From an uncultured Ruminococcus sp. (GTDB lineage: Bacteria > Bacillota > Clostridia > Oscillospirales > Acutalibacteraceae): a stretch of 34,924 nucleotides of DNA. The notes under the pieces are model-generated. The model was not told the origin of the DNA and made no database searches. It saw only the letters and a list, made by a program, of their open reading frames with translations. Position 1 is the first letter of the stretch. The number at the start of each line of letters is the position of its first letter. The position numbers and the translations under genes were made by a program. The stretch spans positions 1 through 34,924 of the forward strand of contig CACWRT010000015.1 in the NCBI GenBank assembly GCA_902763365.1. Reading direction: 5' to 3'. Shown one piece after another: positions 7,407-15,960 of the stretch.

Positions 7407-8480
7407 TTATATAAGTCTGCGTCCGTCGCAATACTTACAGATAAGCATATCGCCGCCTGCTTCTCTGAATACATTCGGAAGATATTTTTCTGTGCTTGTA
7501 ATACATCTGGGATTATTGCATCTGAACGGATGTGTGGACATTACTCTCGAAGGAAATTCCTTTTGGGATGTTTCAAGCAGTTTTATTATAAGCGCCATTC
7601 TTCCGTACATTCCGTACACCGTCTGTTCAAAATACTTCGCGCGTTCATCATAGTCTACTTCCACATCTATTTCATCTACTCTCGGAAGTGGGTGAAGTAT
7701 CCTCATTGATTTCTTGGCAGCTTTAAGCTTAGCCTTGTCAAGTATGAAAACACCGTGCTGCTTCCGGTACTCCTCCTCGCTTGCGAATCTTTCACGCTGT
7801 ATCCTTGTCATATAAAGCACATCCAGTTCAGGCATAGCCTTTGCAAGAGATGGAATCTCCTCATAAGAACATTCGGAAGCATTTATGATATCTTTTATGT
7901 ACTGAGGTATAGTAAGCTCGGGAGTTGATATCAGAATAAATTTATTGCCCTTGAATGTTGAAAGTGTTTTTATAAGAGAGTGAACAGTTCTTCCGTTTTT
8001 CAGATCGCCGCAAAGACCAATAGTAAGACCCTCAAGTCTTCCCATCTCATTATGCAGTGTCACAACATCTGTAAGTGTCTGGGTCGGGTGAAGATGTCCC
8101 CCATCCCCTGCGTTAACTATCGGCACAGGAGAATACATTGCCGCCGCTGCGGCAGTTCCTTCCATAGGATTGCGTATTGCTATGATGTCGGTATAGCCGC
8201 CAACTACTGTTATAGTATCTTTCAGGCTTTCGCCTTTCGCTACGCTTGAATTCTGGGGGTTATCAAAGCCTATTATTGTTCCGCCAAGACGGAGCATTGC
8301 TGTCTGAAAGGACATCTGTGTTCTTGTAGAAGGTTCATAAAACAGTGTTGCAAGTATTTTGCCTTTACACGCACCCGCATAATCGGAAGGACATCTGCGG
8401 ATATCATCAGCAAGCTTTATCACCTCCATAAGTTCTTTGTGCGTAAGATCAGTCAGATCAAGAACATTTTTTGTTTTCAT
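7407..8480 (-). CDS. pyrB: Aspartate carbamoyltransferase with PyrI-like zinc tail
   Basis: Joins carbamoyl phosphate and aspartate in pyrimidine synthesis. At 357 aa it is about 50 aa longer than a usual PyrB. Recognisable sites are the carbamoyl-phosphate loop EPSTRTQ (51-55; most homologues have STRTR), SSVAKGESLKDT with the catalytic lysine, HPTQTLTD, GDLKNGRTVHSL, MTRIQRERF and HPLPRVDEI. After the catalytic chain comes a tail with Cys321-X4-Cys326-X21-Cys348-X2-Cys351, the spacing of the zinc site of the regulatory subunit PyrI. No full PyrI nucleotide-binding domain is present. The ribosome binding site AGGTGG lies upstream of the ATG. An intrinsic terminator lies between ftsZ and this gene. 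Confidence 0.93.
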   Translation of the reverse strand: MKTKNVLDLTDLTHKELMEVIKLADDIRRCPSDYAGACKGKILATLFYEPSTRTQMSFQTAMLRLGGTIIGFDNPQNSSVAKGESLKDTITVVGGYTDIIAIRNPMEGTAAAAAMYSPVPIVNAGDGGHLHPTQTLTDVVTLHNEMGRLEGLTIGLCGDLKNGRTVHSLIKTLSTFKGNKFILISTPELTIPQYIKDIINASECSYEEIPSLAKAMPELDVLYMTRIQRERFASEEEYRKQHGVFILDKAKLKAAKKSMRILHPLPRVDEIDVEVDYDERAKYFEQTVYGMYGRMALIIKLLETSQKEFPSRVMSTHPFRCNNPRCITSTEKYLPNVFREAGGDMLICKYCDGRRLI

Positions 8481-8510
8481 AATCGGCCACCTTTACTGTT
8501 TTCTTTAAAA

Positions 8511-8535
8511 ATGCCCGCCGGATACCGACGGGCAT
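8511..8535 (-). terminator. Intrinsic terminator between ftsZ and pyrB
   Basis: On the minus strand AUGCCCGUCGG pairs with CCGGCGGGCAU around a UAU loop, followed by UUUUUAAA. It lies six bases after the ftsZ stop and about 30 bases before the pyrB start, so it ends the dcw transcript or attenuates pyrB. Confidence 0.88.
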
Positions 8536-8541
8536 GATTAA

Positions 8542-9849
8542 TTACTTATTATTGAAAAGTGAAATAATATCCATATAAGATTCATCCGAATCTCCGCTGC
8601 TTGAAGACTGAGGCTTAGGCTGCGGTGCGGGACGGCTCTGGGGAACTGTCGTATTCGCATTCGGGAATATAGGTGCTTCCTCCTGATGCTGGATCTGGGG
8701 CTGCGGCTGCGGCGCAGGTGTAGGAGCAAAAGGATTATAGCTGGGCTGAGGCTGAGGTCTCTGTACCGGCTGCTGAGGCTGAGGTCTGGAAACCCCTCCG
8801 AAACGGTTAGGATCCTGTCTTACGGGTGTACCGTACTGGAAAGGCGACTGAGACTTCTTTTCCTCTTTTTTGCCTACAGGAGCATAGGTATCGGTAGTCG
8901 GGAAGCCTGTAGCGATAACAATAACGCTGATAGCGTCTTCCATCTCCTCATCAAGGGCAGCACCCCAGATGATGATAGCATTTTCATCAGCCTGCTCGGA
9001 GATCATAGTAGAAGCTTCCTGGATCTCGTCAAGTCCGATATCGGGTGACGCCTTGATATTTACGATAAGACCCTTAGCACCCTGGATAGATGTACCGAGG
9101 AGAGGACTGGAGATAGCATTCTGAGCTGCGATCTTAGCCTTATCCTTACCCGAAGCAACGCCTACGCCCATAAGCGCATAGCCTGCGTCCTTCATAACGG
9201 ATGTAACGTCTGCAAAGTCAAGATTTACAAGACCCGGGATAACTATAAGATCAGTTATACTCTGTACACCCTGACGGAGAACATCATCAGCTGCAAAGAA
9301 AGCATTCTGAAGAGTAATCCTTTCCTCGCTGATATGTTTGAGTCTTTCGTTGGGTATAACAATAAGTGAATCCACGTGCTGTTTAAGGTTAGCGATACCG
9401 TTTTCAGCCTGTTCCATTCTCCTCTTTCCTTCAAAAAGGAAGGGGGTAGTAACAATACCGACTGTAAGTATACCCATTTCCTTAGCTATCTGTGCAACAA
9501 CAGGAGCAGCGCCTGTACCTGTACCGCCGCCCATGCCTGCGGTAATGAATACCATATCGGCATCCTTTATAACTTCAGCTATCTGTTCCTTGCTTTCATC
9601 AGCAGCTTTTTCGCCTATTTCAGGTTTAGAGCCTGCGCCCTTACCGTGAGTGATCTTTTCACCGATCTGCATTTTCAGCGTTGCCTTGCTGCGGTTAAGA
9701 GCCTGCTGGTCTGTATTGATAGAAATAAATTCAACACCTGTTACATAATCAACCATGCGGTCGATAGCGTTTCCGCCGCCGCCGCCGACTCCCACAACCT
9801 TAATACGTACTACGCTGTCAATATCAGCATTTTCAAATTCGTAAGGCAT
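8542..9849 (-). CDS. ftsZ: Cell division GTPase FtsZ
   Basis: Tubulin-like GTPase that polymerises into the Z ring at midcell. Seen: the [14 protein letters not shown]-terminal loop, the tubulin signature [10 protein letters not shown] (about residues 108-117), NTDQQAL and the T7-loop region ([11 protein letters not shown]). After the GTPase core comes a long Pro/Gln-rich linker (about residues 330-415) and a C-terminal tail ending [12 protein letters not shown]. That tail keeps D-I and F but lacks the usual DIPxFLR pattern, so its partners may recognise a variant peptide. The ribosome binding site is AAGGGAG. It is the last gene of the dcw cluster, 277 bases after ftsQ, with a probable own promoter. 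Confidence 0.97.
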   Translation of the reverse strand: MPYEFENADIDSVVRIKVVGVGGGGGNAIDRMVDYVTGVEFISINTDQQALNRSKATLKMQIGEKITHGKGAGSKPEIGEKAADESKEQIAEVIKDADMVFITAGMGGGTGTGAAPVVAQIAKEMGILTVGIVTTPFLFEGKRRMEQAENGIANLKQHVDSLIVIPNERLKHISEERITLQNAFFAADDVLRQGVQSITDLIVIPGLVNLDFADVTSVMKDAGYALMGVGVASGKDKAKIAAQNAISSPLLGTSIQGAKGLIVNIKASPDIGLDEIQEASTMISEQADENAIIIWGAALDEEMEDAISVIVIATGFPTTDTYAPVGKKEEKKSQSPFQYGTPVRQDPNRFGGVSRPQPQQPVQRPQPQPSYNPFAPTPAPQPQPQIQHQEEAPIFPNANTTVPQSRPAPQPKPQSSSSGDSDESYMDIISLFNNK

Positions 9850-9925
9850 TTATAATACTCCCTTCATATAAACATCTTGTCGGATCTTGACAGATAATTT
9901 TTCATAGTAAAAAATAACTATTATT

Positions 9926-9954
9926 AATTTACCACTTTTTACTCATAATTTCAA
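9926..9954 (-). promoter_or_regulatory. Candidate ftsZ promoter
   Basis: On the minus strand: -35 TTGAAA (9949-9954), 17-bp spacer, -10 TAAATT (9926-9931), about 75 bases upstream of ftsZ in the 277-base gap after ftsQ. The -10 matches consensus at four of six bases, so the call is moderate. The rest of the gap is AT-rich and contains a hairpin with arms TGCACAA/TTGTGCA. Confidence 0.5.
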
Positions 9955-10126
9955 TACATTAGACGAAATTTTCGCCAAAAATAAAATTCTTACGTCAAAT
10001 GCACAAATTCATTGGTTTGTTTTTGTGCATTATGTCAATTAAATTTTACATTTAATTCTTCACTAATCATAATCCAATAGTATACGAATTCACATACATT
10101 ATATTATCACCGATCCTGGCAGGGTT

Positions 10127-11575
10127 TTATTCATAGACTGTTTCCTCTGTATTATCATCTTCGGTATAGTCTTCCTGATAAATTCCGTCATCACCCTGTG
10201 TTTCATCAGGAGTATAACCGGTATTGTCGTCAGGTATGTAATCATCGCCGCCTTCATCACCGCCATCTCCTGTTTCATCGCCGCCGTCCGGTTCTTCTCC
10301 TTCGTCGGTTCCGGATTCGGATACCTGCTGTGCTTCGTTGGAAGAAGTCTGAGGTTCTGATGAAGACTCTTCTTTGCTGCTTTGCTGCTGCGGCACACTG
10401 CTTTCCGATTCTTCGCCCAGATGCAGATAGGATTTTCCGCTTTCGGCAGAAGCGAGAGAAACATCGAGAGTACCCTTTGCGTCCTCGTTAACATTATTGG
10501 TCAGGATATAAGCGGCTGTTTTTATCTTGTAGTCAACATTTTCAAAATTCCCGATAATGATCTTGAAGCCGTTCTTTTTTGTAAGAACTATAGCGGAAGT
10601 ATTGTTGATATCCACGGTGGATATTTTATCCTTCAGTTCATTATCACTGATAGCTTCAAGCACCCTGTCAAGGTATTTCTTCAGATTCTTATCGTTATAA
10701 CGAATTTTTGACGAAAGTTTGACATCTGTCAGCTTCGCGCCTAAAACTGTAGGAACATCATAGGTTTTTTTATCGGTTATTTCAATGATCTTTCCGCTTT
10801 TGCTGAGAACAATATATTTTCCTCCGCTTTCTACTATAGAAGTAGGTTTAGCTTCAGTCACTTTTATATTTATGGAATTGAAAAGCCTCTTCTGTATATC
10901 AACTGTTTCTATATACGGAAAATCATTTAAAATATTATCCGCCGCAGGAGATGTATTATAAAGAAGCAGATTATCACCAAGGCTTATCTGAGATGACTTT
11001 ATTATTTCATCATTTTTATATCTTGTCTTTCCTTCCACGGTTATAGCATCTATCTTGAAAAATACAGTGAATGCCAGTATCATACATATTCCCAGCAGAA
11101 TTATTATTGTGACGAAAGCAAGAAGGACTTTTCTGAGTTTTCTTGCATAGGGGCTGAGAGGTTTCTTAGGAGGCTCAAGAGTCCTTGCGTCAAGATAATC
11201 TGTTTCATCCTTTTCGCCTTCAAGAAAGCGTTTTTGTTCCTCATATGCTTCCTGCTGCATCATAGGACGTTTTCTTGCAGGACGTTTGTTTTTTGACCTG
11301 AGCCGTGCCGATGTGGATTCAGTAGGTGAATGTACGGGTTCTTTAGCTGTTTTACGTTTTGTTTTTGCTGTTTTCTTAGAAGTTGTATCAGGTCCGCTGT
11401 TCCGGCTCTTCCCCGAGGATGAGGTCTGCGGAGCAGTTTTTTTCCTGACTGTACGCTGTTTACCTTTTTCGTCCGGCAAATTATTACCATTCACAGGTGC
11501 GGTTTTCTTACCCTTTGCGGGAGCATTTTTACTGCCTTCACGTTTTTTTCCTTTTTCGGAAGAGCGTTTTTCCAT
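10127..11575 (-). CDS. ftsQ: Cell division protein FtsQ/DivIB
   Basis: Bitopic divisome protein that links FtsL/FtsB (DivIC) and the septal synthase. Order of parts: a basic, low-complexity cytoplasmic region (residues 1-148), one transmembrane helix (about 150-172), a POTRA domain beginning FFKIDAITVEGKTRYKNDEI (about 173-245), the FtsQ beta domain, and an acidic tail rich in Asp, Gly, Glu and Ser (about 390-482). At 482 aa it is much longer than typical FtsQ (about 250-300 aa); the excess is the two disordered ends. The ribosome binding site is AAGGAGTG. It follows murG by 19 bases. Confidence 0.9.
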   Translation of the reverse strand: MEKRSSEKGKKREGSKNAPAKGKKTAPVNGNNLPDEKGKQRTVRKKTAPQTSSSGKSRNSGPDTTSKKTAKTKRKTAKEPVHSPTESTSARLRSKNKRPARKRPMMQQEAYEEQKRFLEGEKDETDYLDARTLEPPKKPLSPYARKLRKVLLAFVTIIILLGICMILAFTVFFKIDAITVEGKTRYKNDEIIKSSQISLGDNLLLYNTSPAADNILNDFPYIETVDIQKRLFNSINIKVTEAKPTSIVESGGKYIVLSKSGKIIEITDKKTYDVPTVLGAKLTDVKLSSKIRYNDKNLKKYLDRVLEAISDNELKDKISTVDINNTSAIVLTKKNGFKIIIGNFENVDYKIKTAAYILTNNVNEDAKGTLDVSLASAESGKSYLHLGEESESSVPQQQSSKEESSSEPQTSSNEAQQVSESGTDEGEEPDGGDETGDGGDEGGDDYIPDDNTGYTPDETQGDDGIYQEDYTEDDNTEETVYE

Positions 11576-11594
11576 GCTTTCACTCCTTACATAA

Positions 11595-12719
11595 TCACTG
11601 TTTCTGTGAAAGTACCTCTATGATAACGGAGTATATTCTTTTTGCCGCATCATCCACAGCCATTTTCTTAGCATTTTCCGAATACTCCTTCAGTCTTTCG
11701 GGATCAGACGCCAGCTTGTCTATTTCTTCCGTAAGTTTTTCGGGTGTAAGATCCTTTTCCTCGATCATTACAGCAGCATTTTTTTCAACAAGTGCCATAG
11801 CGTTGTGGTACTGATGATTTTCTGCTACATTAGGTGACGGTATAAGCACCGAAGGCTTGCCCTTTACCTGTATCTCACTCAAAGTGATTGCGCCTGCTCT
11901 CGCCACCACTACATCGGCGGCTGCCAGACATATCGGCATATCATTTATATACTCTCTTATATCAAGATTATCAGCCTTATCAAGGTCTGCGCCTTTTTCC
12001 TTCAGCAGATCCGGAAACCATTTTCCGTACTGACCGTAAGCATGGATATGCTGATACTTTCCGTCCTTTGCGCTTCTTGATATAATATCGGCAAGTGATT
12101 CGTTAATGATCTGTGCGCCGAGACTTCCTCCGAAAGAAAGGATAACGGGTCTTTCGTCAAGACCGAGAGTTTTCCTTGCACTTTCCCTTTCAGCCGTAAG
12201 TATCTCACCTCTTACAGGGTTGCCTGTTTCGACAAAGCGGCATTTGCCCTTAAAATGCTTTTTAGCGGCAGGCATGGCAAGCATTACTCTGTCTGCGCTT
12301 TTTGCAAGCATTTTATTTGTGATACCGGGATAAGCGTTTTGTTCGTGGATAAGAGTAGGCACACCCAGCTTTGCGGCAGCTTTAAGAACGGGACCGCTCA
12401 CATATCCGCCTGTACCGACACAAATGTCAGGCTTGAATTCTTTTATAATTGCTTTAGCGTCAATTTCCGCGCCAATAGCCTTTTTCACTGTAACAATGTT
12501 TTCGGCAATTCCCTTGGGAGTCAGTTTTCTTCTGAAGCCCTGAACTATTACTCCCTTGAAATCATATCCTGCCTGAGGTACAAGCCTTTCCTCCATACCG
12601 CCCTTGCAGCCGATATACAGAATTTCAGCATCAGGCTGCTGCTGTCTTACATATCCGGCTATGGCAAGAGCAGGATTTATATGACCTGCCGTCCCGCCGC
12701 CCGCAAAAATAATTCTCAT
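11595..12719 (-). CDS. murG: UDP-GlcNAc:lipid I GlcNAc transferase MurG
   Basis: Transfers GlcNAc from UDP-GlcNAc to lipid I on the inner face of the membrane, giving lipid II. 374 aa, normal for MurG. It has the N-terminal AGGGTAGHINPALAIA loop, GTGGYVSGPVLKAA, HEQNAYPGITN, SFGGSLGAQIINE and the C-terminal ARAGAITLSEI-PNVAENHQ region that binds the nucleotide sugar. The start at MRIIFAGGG is chosen because AAGGAGG is eight bases upstream; the ATG two codons earlier is too close to that site. Confidence 0.97.
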   Translation of the reverse strand: MRIIFAGGGTAGHINPALAIAGYVRQQQPDAEILYIGCKGGMEERLVPQAGYDFKGVIVQGFRRKLTPKGIAENIVTVKKAIGAEIDAKAIIKEFKPDICVGTGGYVSGPVLKAAAKLGVPTLIHEQNAYPGITNKMLAKSADRVMLAMPAAKKHFKGKCRFVETGNPVRGEILTAERESARKTLGLDERPVILSFGGSLGAQIINESLADIISRSAKDGKYQHIHAYGQYGKWFPDLLKEKGADLDKADNLDIREYINDMPICLAAADVVVARAGAITLSEIQVKGKPSVLIPSPNVAENHQYHNAMALVEKNAAVMIEEKDLTPEKLTEEIDKLASDPERLKEYSENAKKMAVDDAAKRIYSVIIEVLSQKQ

Positions 12720-12813
12720 CTGCATTTCCTCCTTGATATAAAGCGTAAAGTTGAAAGCGGAAATTACACCTCTCTCAACTTCACACAACCGTTATTCATT
12801 GTTTTCAGTGATA

Positions 12814-14058
12814 TCAGACCTTCTCCAGATTTGAAGTTCGTGATATTGAAAGTATAATGCCCATCTGTGCCATAAGCATAATAAGAGATGTACCGCCGTA
12901 ACTGAAAAACGGCAGACTTATTCCCGTATTAGGCAGCCAGTCGGTTATAACCAGAATGTTGAGTATAGCCTGTATACCAATCTGCGCCGAAAGACCTGTA
13001 CCCAGCATTGAACCGAAGGGGTCCTTAGCTCTCTTTGAAATGGTTATTCCTCTCCAGACAAGAAGTATGAATATGCTCAGTATTATCAAAGCTCCGACAA
13101 GACCAAGCTCTTCACAGACTACTGCAAATACAAAGTCATTCTGCGCTTCCGGTATATACATAAACTTCTGTCTTGACTGACCCAGACCCAACCCCCAGAT
13201 GCCGCCCGAACCAATGGCATACAGTGAATTTCTTGTCTGGTAGGTATGCTGCCAGAGATCGTCGTTAACATAAGTCAGAGCCTGTCCCCAACCGTCAAGT
13301 CGCTGCATCGCATAACCCAGCTTGTCTGTCACGATCAGCAGCAGCAATACTACTCCGATTGCTGCGGCAGCAATAACAAAATATCTCTTTCTTACTCCGC
13401 CTATATACATCATTACGGCAGCAAGAAGCGTTATTATAACTATTCCCGAATAGTGCGGTTCACAGGCAAGAAGGAACGCATATGCCACATACATCAATAC
13501 AGGAGGCAGAACACCCGTTTTAAATGTATGCATATCACGGAAATGCTTTGAGGACCAGTCTGCCATCTCAAGTATCAGAGCAAATTTTGCAAGCTCCGAA
13601 GCCTGAAACGAAAAATCTCCTATTGAGATCCATCTTTTAGGGTTTCCGGGCATAACAAGAACCACACACAGCAGCACAAATCCTCCGAAATACAGAAGCG
13701 GGGCAACAATATGAAGATGATGATAATCAAAGTATGACATGAATATCATTACCGCAACGCCTGCTAATGCAAATATTCCTTGTTTATACAGATAATACGT
13801 GCTCTTGTTCTCATATCTCAAAGCTGCTGGATAACTGGCGGAGTACATCATGATAACACCAATTATTACTAATACAATTACAAGAAAAAGAAAGGTCATA
13901 TCCACTCCGAGACGAATTGAAAACAGCTTCAGTTTGTTTTTAACTTTTCCCTTTCGTCCTCCCTGTATTTCCTTTAGTGTATTCTGCTTTTTATGTTGTG
14001 AAGGCTCAGGTCTTCTCGGCGGCAGCTTTCTCGCCGGAGCATTGCTGCTGTATGGCAT
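12814..14058 (-). CDS. ftsW: Lipid II polymerase FtsW (SEDS family)
   Basis: SEDS glycosyltransferase that polymerises lipid II at the septum with its cognate class B PBP. 414 aa with about ten transmembrane helices after a basic 45-residue cytoplasmic N-terminus. Typical motifs are GNPKRWISIGDFSFQASELAKFALI, the QSRQKFMYIPEAQNDFVFAVVCEELG loop and TGISLPFFSYGGTSL. A SpoVE-type sporulation role is possible, but the dcw location favours FtsW. The start at MPYSSNAPARK has GGGAG seven bases upstream; longer starts lie inside a hairpin with no site. The hairpin (14091-14122) lies in the gap after mraY and has no T-tail. Confidence 0.93.
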   Translation of the reverse strand: MPYSSNAPARKLPPRRPEPSQHKKQNTLKEIQGGRKGKVKNKLKLFSIRLGVDMTFLFLVIVLVIIGVIMMYSASYPAALRYENKSTYYLYKQGIFALAGVAVMIFMSYFDYHHLHIVAPLLYFGGFVLLCVVLVMPGNPKRWISIGDFSFQASELAKFALILEMADWSSKHFRDMHTFKTGVLPPVLMYVAYAFLLACEPHYSGIVIITLLAAVMMYIGGVRKRYFVIAAAAIGVVLLLLIVTDKLGYAMQRLDGWGQALTYVNDDLWQHTYQTRNSLYAIGSGGIWGLGLGQSRQKFMYIPEAQNDFVFAVVCEELGLVGALIILSIFILLVWRGITISKRAKDPFGSMLGTGLSAQIGIQAILNILVITDWLPNTGISLPFFSYGGTSLIMLMAQMGIILSISRTSNLEKV

Positions 14059-14276
14059 TCCTGCACTCCCTTTCATACATAAGCTCATAATGAAGCCGCT
14101 AGATCCCATCCCGACGGCTTCATCTTTTCATATCTTATATATAATAACACAATTTATTTTTTATTTCAACATATGCAGCTGAGCATCATCCCATATATTT
14201 TAATATTTATAAAACATTGATAATTCTTTCAACCATAAAGCATTTTTCATGAGCATTTTGCAATTTAATAATTCAA

Positions 14277-15299
14277 TTATTTTTTGCCCGTAAGAACCAG
14301 CAGCAATGACAAAGCTCCGAAAAAAGCCTCAACAAGGCTGAACACAACAACGATCTTTACCTCAGACCAACCGCACATCTCAAAGTGATGATGTATAGGA
14401 CTCATTTTAAAAAGCCTTTTACCCTTTGTGATCTTGAAATATGTGACCTGAATAATCACGGAGAACATTTCTGCTATATACACAAAGCCTATAGGGATCA
14501 GAAATATTTCCATATCCAGTCCGAACAGCAATGCACACAGATAACCGCCAAGATACAGCGAACCCGTATCCCCCATGAAAGTCTTTGCCGGGTTGAAATT
14601 CCATATAAGGAAACCGAGACAACCGCCTGCGATCGAAGCAGCCATTACCGAAAGACCGGTTCTTCCGCAGTAGCCGGCTATCATCATAAGGAAAATACCT
14701 GCAAAAAAAGTCACAGATCCGTCAAGTCCGTCAATACCGTCTGTCAGGTTTACTGCATTTACAATTCCCACGATGAGTATGGCAGCAATGGGATAGTAAA
14801 GCACGCCTATATCGAGCATACCGTAAAACGGAATAAATGTTTCCGTTTTATCGCCGAAAAGGTACATTGTAAACAGATAAGCGGCAGCAACAGCAAACTG
14901 TAAAACGAGCTTCTGTTTAGGTGTAAGACCCAGATTGCGTTTTTTTGCAACCTTTACATAGTCGTCAAGAAAGCCTATAGCGCCGTAGCAAACTGCCATA
15001 AACAAGCCTGCATATATTTTTGCACTTTGTAAAGTGGTTTCGGGGGCGATGCCTCTTGAATCCGTTCCCGTTATATGGAAAAGTATCACGCATATCAGTG
15101 TCACAACTATACTTGCGGCAATAAACATAAAACCGCCCATTGTAGGTGTTCCCTGTTTACCCTGATGCCATTTAGGTCCTTCCTCAAGTATAGTCTGACC
15201 GAAATGCTTTTTCCTCAGATACGGCACAAGCCATATACCCAATACTCCTGACATTGCAAAGGACAGCGCCGCTGCAACTATTGTCCATATTCCCGACAT
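14277..15299 (-). CDS. mraY: Phospho-MurNAc-pentapeptide transferase MraY
   Basis: Makes lipid I from UDP-MurNAc-pentapeptide and undecaprenyl phosphate in the membrane. 340 aa, about ten transmembrane helices. Signature stretches are GPKWHQGKQGTPTMGG near the N-terminus, GFLDDYVKVAKKRNLGLTPKQKL (the DD motif), the NAVNLTDGIDGLDG active-site loop, NPAKTFMGDTGSLYLGG and PIHHHFEMCGWSE. The start at MSGIW has AGGGTGG upstream. The gap to ftsW is where murD usually lies; no murD is present. Confidence 0.97.
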   Translation of the reverse strand: MSGIWTIVAAALSFAMSGVLGIWLVPYLRKKHFGQTILEEGPKWHQGKQGTPTMGGFMFIAASIVVTLICVILFHITGTDSRGIAPETTLQSAKIYAGLFMAVCYGAIGFLDDYVKVAKKRNLGLTPKQKLVLQFAVAAAYLFTMYLFGDKTETFIPFYGMLDIGVLYYPIAAILIVGIVNAVNLTDGIDGLDGSVTFFAGIFLMMIAGYCGRTGLSVMAASIAGGCLGFLIWNFNPAKTFMGDTGSLYLGGYLCALLFGLDMEIFLIPIGFVYIAEMFSVIIQVTYFKITKGKRLFKMSPIHHHFEMCGWSEVKIVVVFSLVEAFFGALSLLLVLTGKK

Positions 15300-15348
15300 T
15301 TTTTCCACCCTTTTCTTATTTATAAGCACACTGTGCATTTTTCATTAC

Positions 15349-15888
15349 TCAGTTTTCAAAGTAATTGATTATTGAAGCAAGCGGCAGACCTGCTGCTAAA
15401 AGCACTCCTGTACAGGCAAGAACTTCATCCACCGTATATTTTCCTTCGCTTATATTCACTCTGCTGAGTATGCCGTTGCCGATAATATCAAATGCTGCAA
15501 TACCGTTTTTCTCGGATATATTGCGGCAGGCAACATCAGCGCCGTAATGCTCGCTCGAATAGGTGAGTACATCCTGAGGATCTTCACCGTAAAGTTGTAT
15601 CGCATTTTCATACGAAGTAACTCTGCTGCGGAATTTCTTTACACATTCGCCGCTGTATTTACTGTCGTCATCAAACAGGATAGTATCGGCTATCACATTT
15701 TCCGGACAGCCGCCCTTATATTCGGGGTTTTCTATAACAAAATCGGTATTCTGGGAAAAATCATTTATGCACGTATTATACATACAGAAATTCAGCACAT
15801 CAGAAACAATATCTCCGACTCTTTTGCCGTTATCGCAGGCTATTACAATGAGTCTGGGGTTCTGAACGGTTTTAATACGGTTTGTCAC
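15349..15888 (-). CDS. Degenerate Mur-ligase-like protein
   Basis: 179 aa in the slot between the transpeptidase and mraY, where murE/murF normally lie. RLIVIACDNGKRVGDIVSDVL (from residue 12) lines up with the ATP-loop and helix of MurF/MurE (VIxITGSNGKTTTKDMVAxVL), but the GT/SNGKT glycine and Thr are replaced by CDNGKR. Residues about 85-179 line up with the end of the Mur central domain: FDDDSKY ~ NADDP, DVLTYSSEHYGADVACRNISEKNG ~ VITFG..ADVRA.NI, and GKYTVDEVLACTGVLLAAGLPLASI ~ GKHNVYNALAAIAVALALGI. The middle of the ATPase domain and the whole C-terminal domain are missing, so ligase activity is not expected. GTG start with AAAGGGTGC site. The alignment is by eye. Confidence 0.65.
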   Translation of the reverse strand: MTNRIKTVQNPRLIVIACDNGKRVGDIVSDVLNFCMYNTCINDFSQNTDFVIENPEYKGGCPENVIADTILFDDDSKYSGECVKKFRSRVTSYENAIQLYGEDPQDVLTYSSEHYGADVACRNISEKNGIAAFDIIGNGILSRVNISEGKYTVDEVLACTGVLLAAGLPLASIINYFEN

Positions 15889-15960
15889 AACTAAGCACCC
15901 TTTCTTTGATACATCCGAAGTGCATCATTATTTATCATCCTGTTTTTTACGAAGCGTCTT

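Noticed and set aside
14091-14122. TGAAGCCG/CGGCTTCA hairpin between mraY and ftsW as a terminator
   Set aside because: No T-tract follows on either strand and it lies inside the dcw operon, so it is noted only as an intergenic hairpin.
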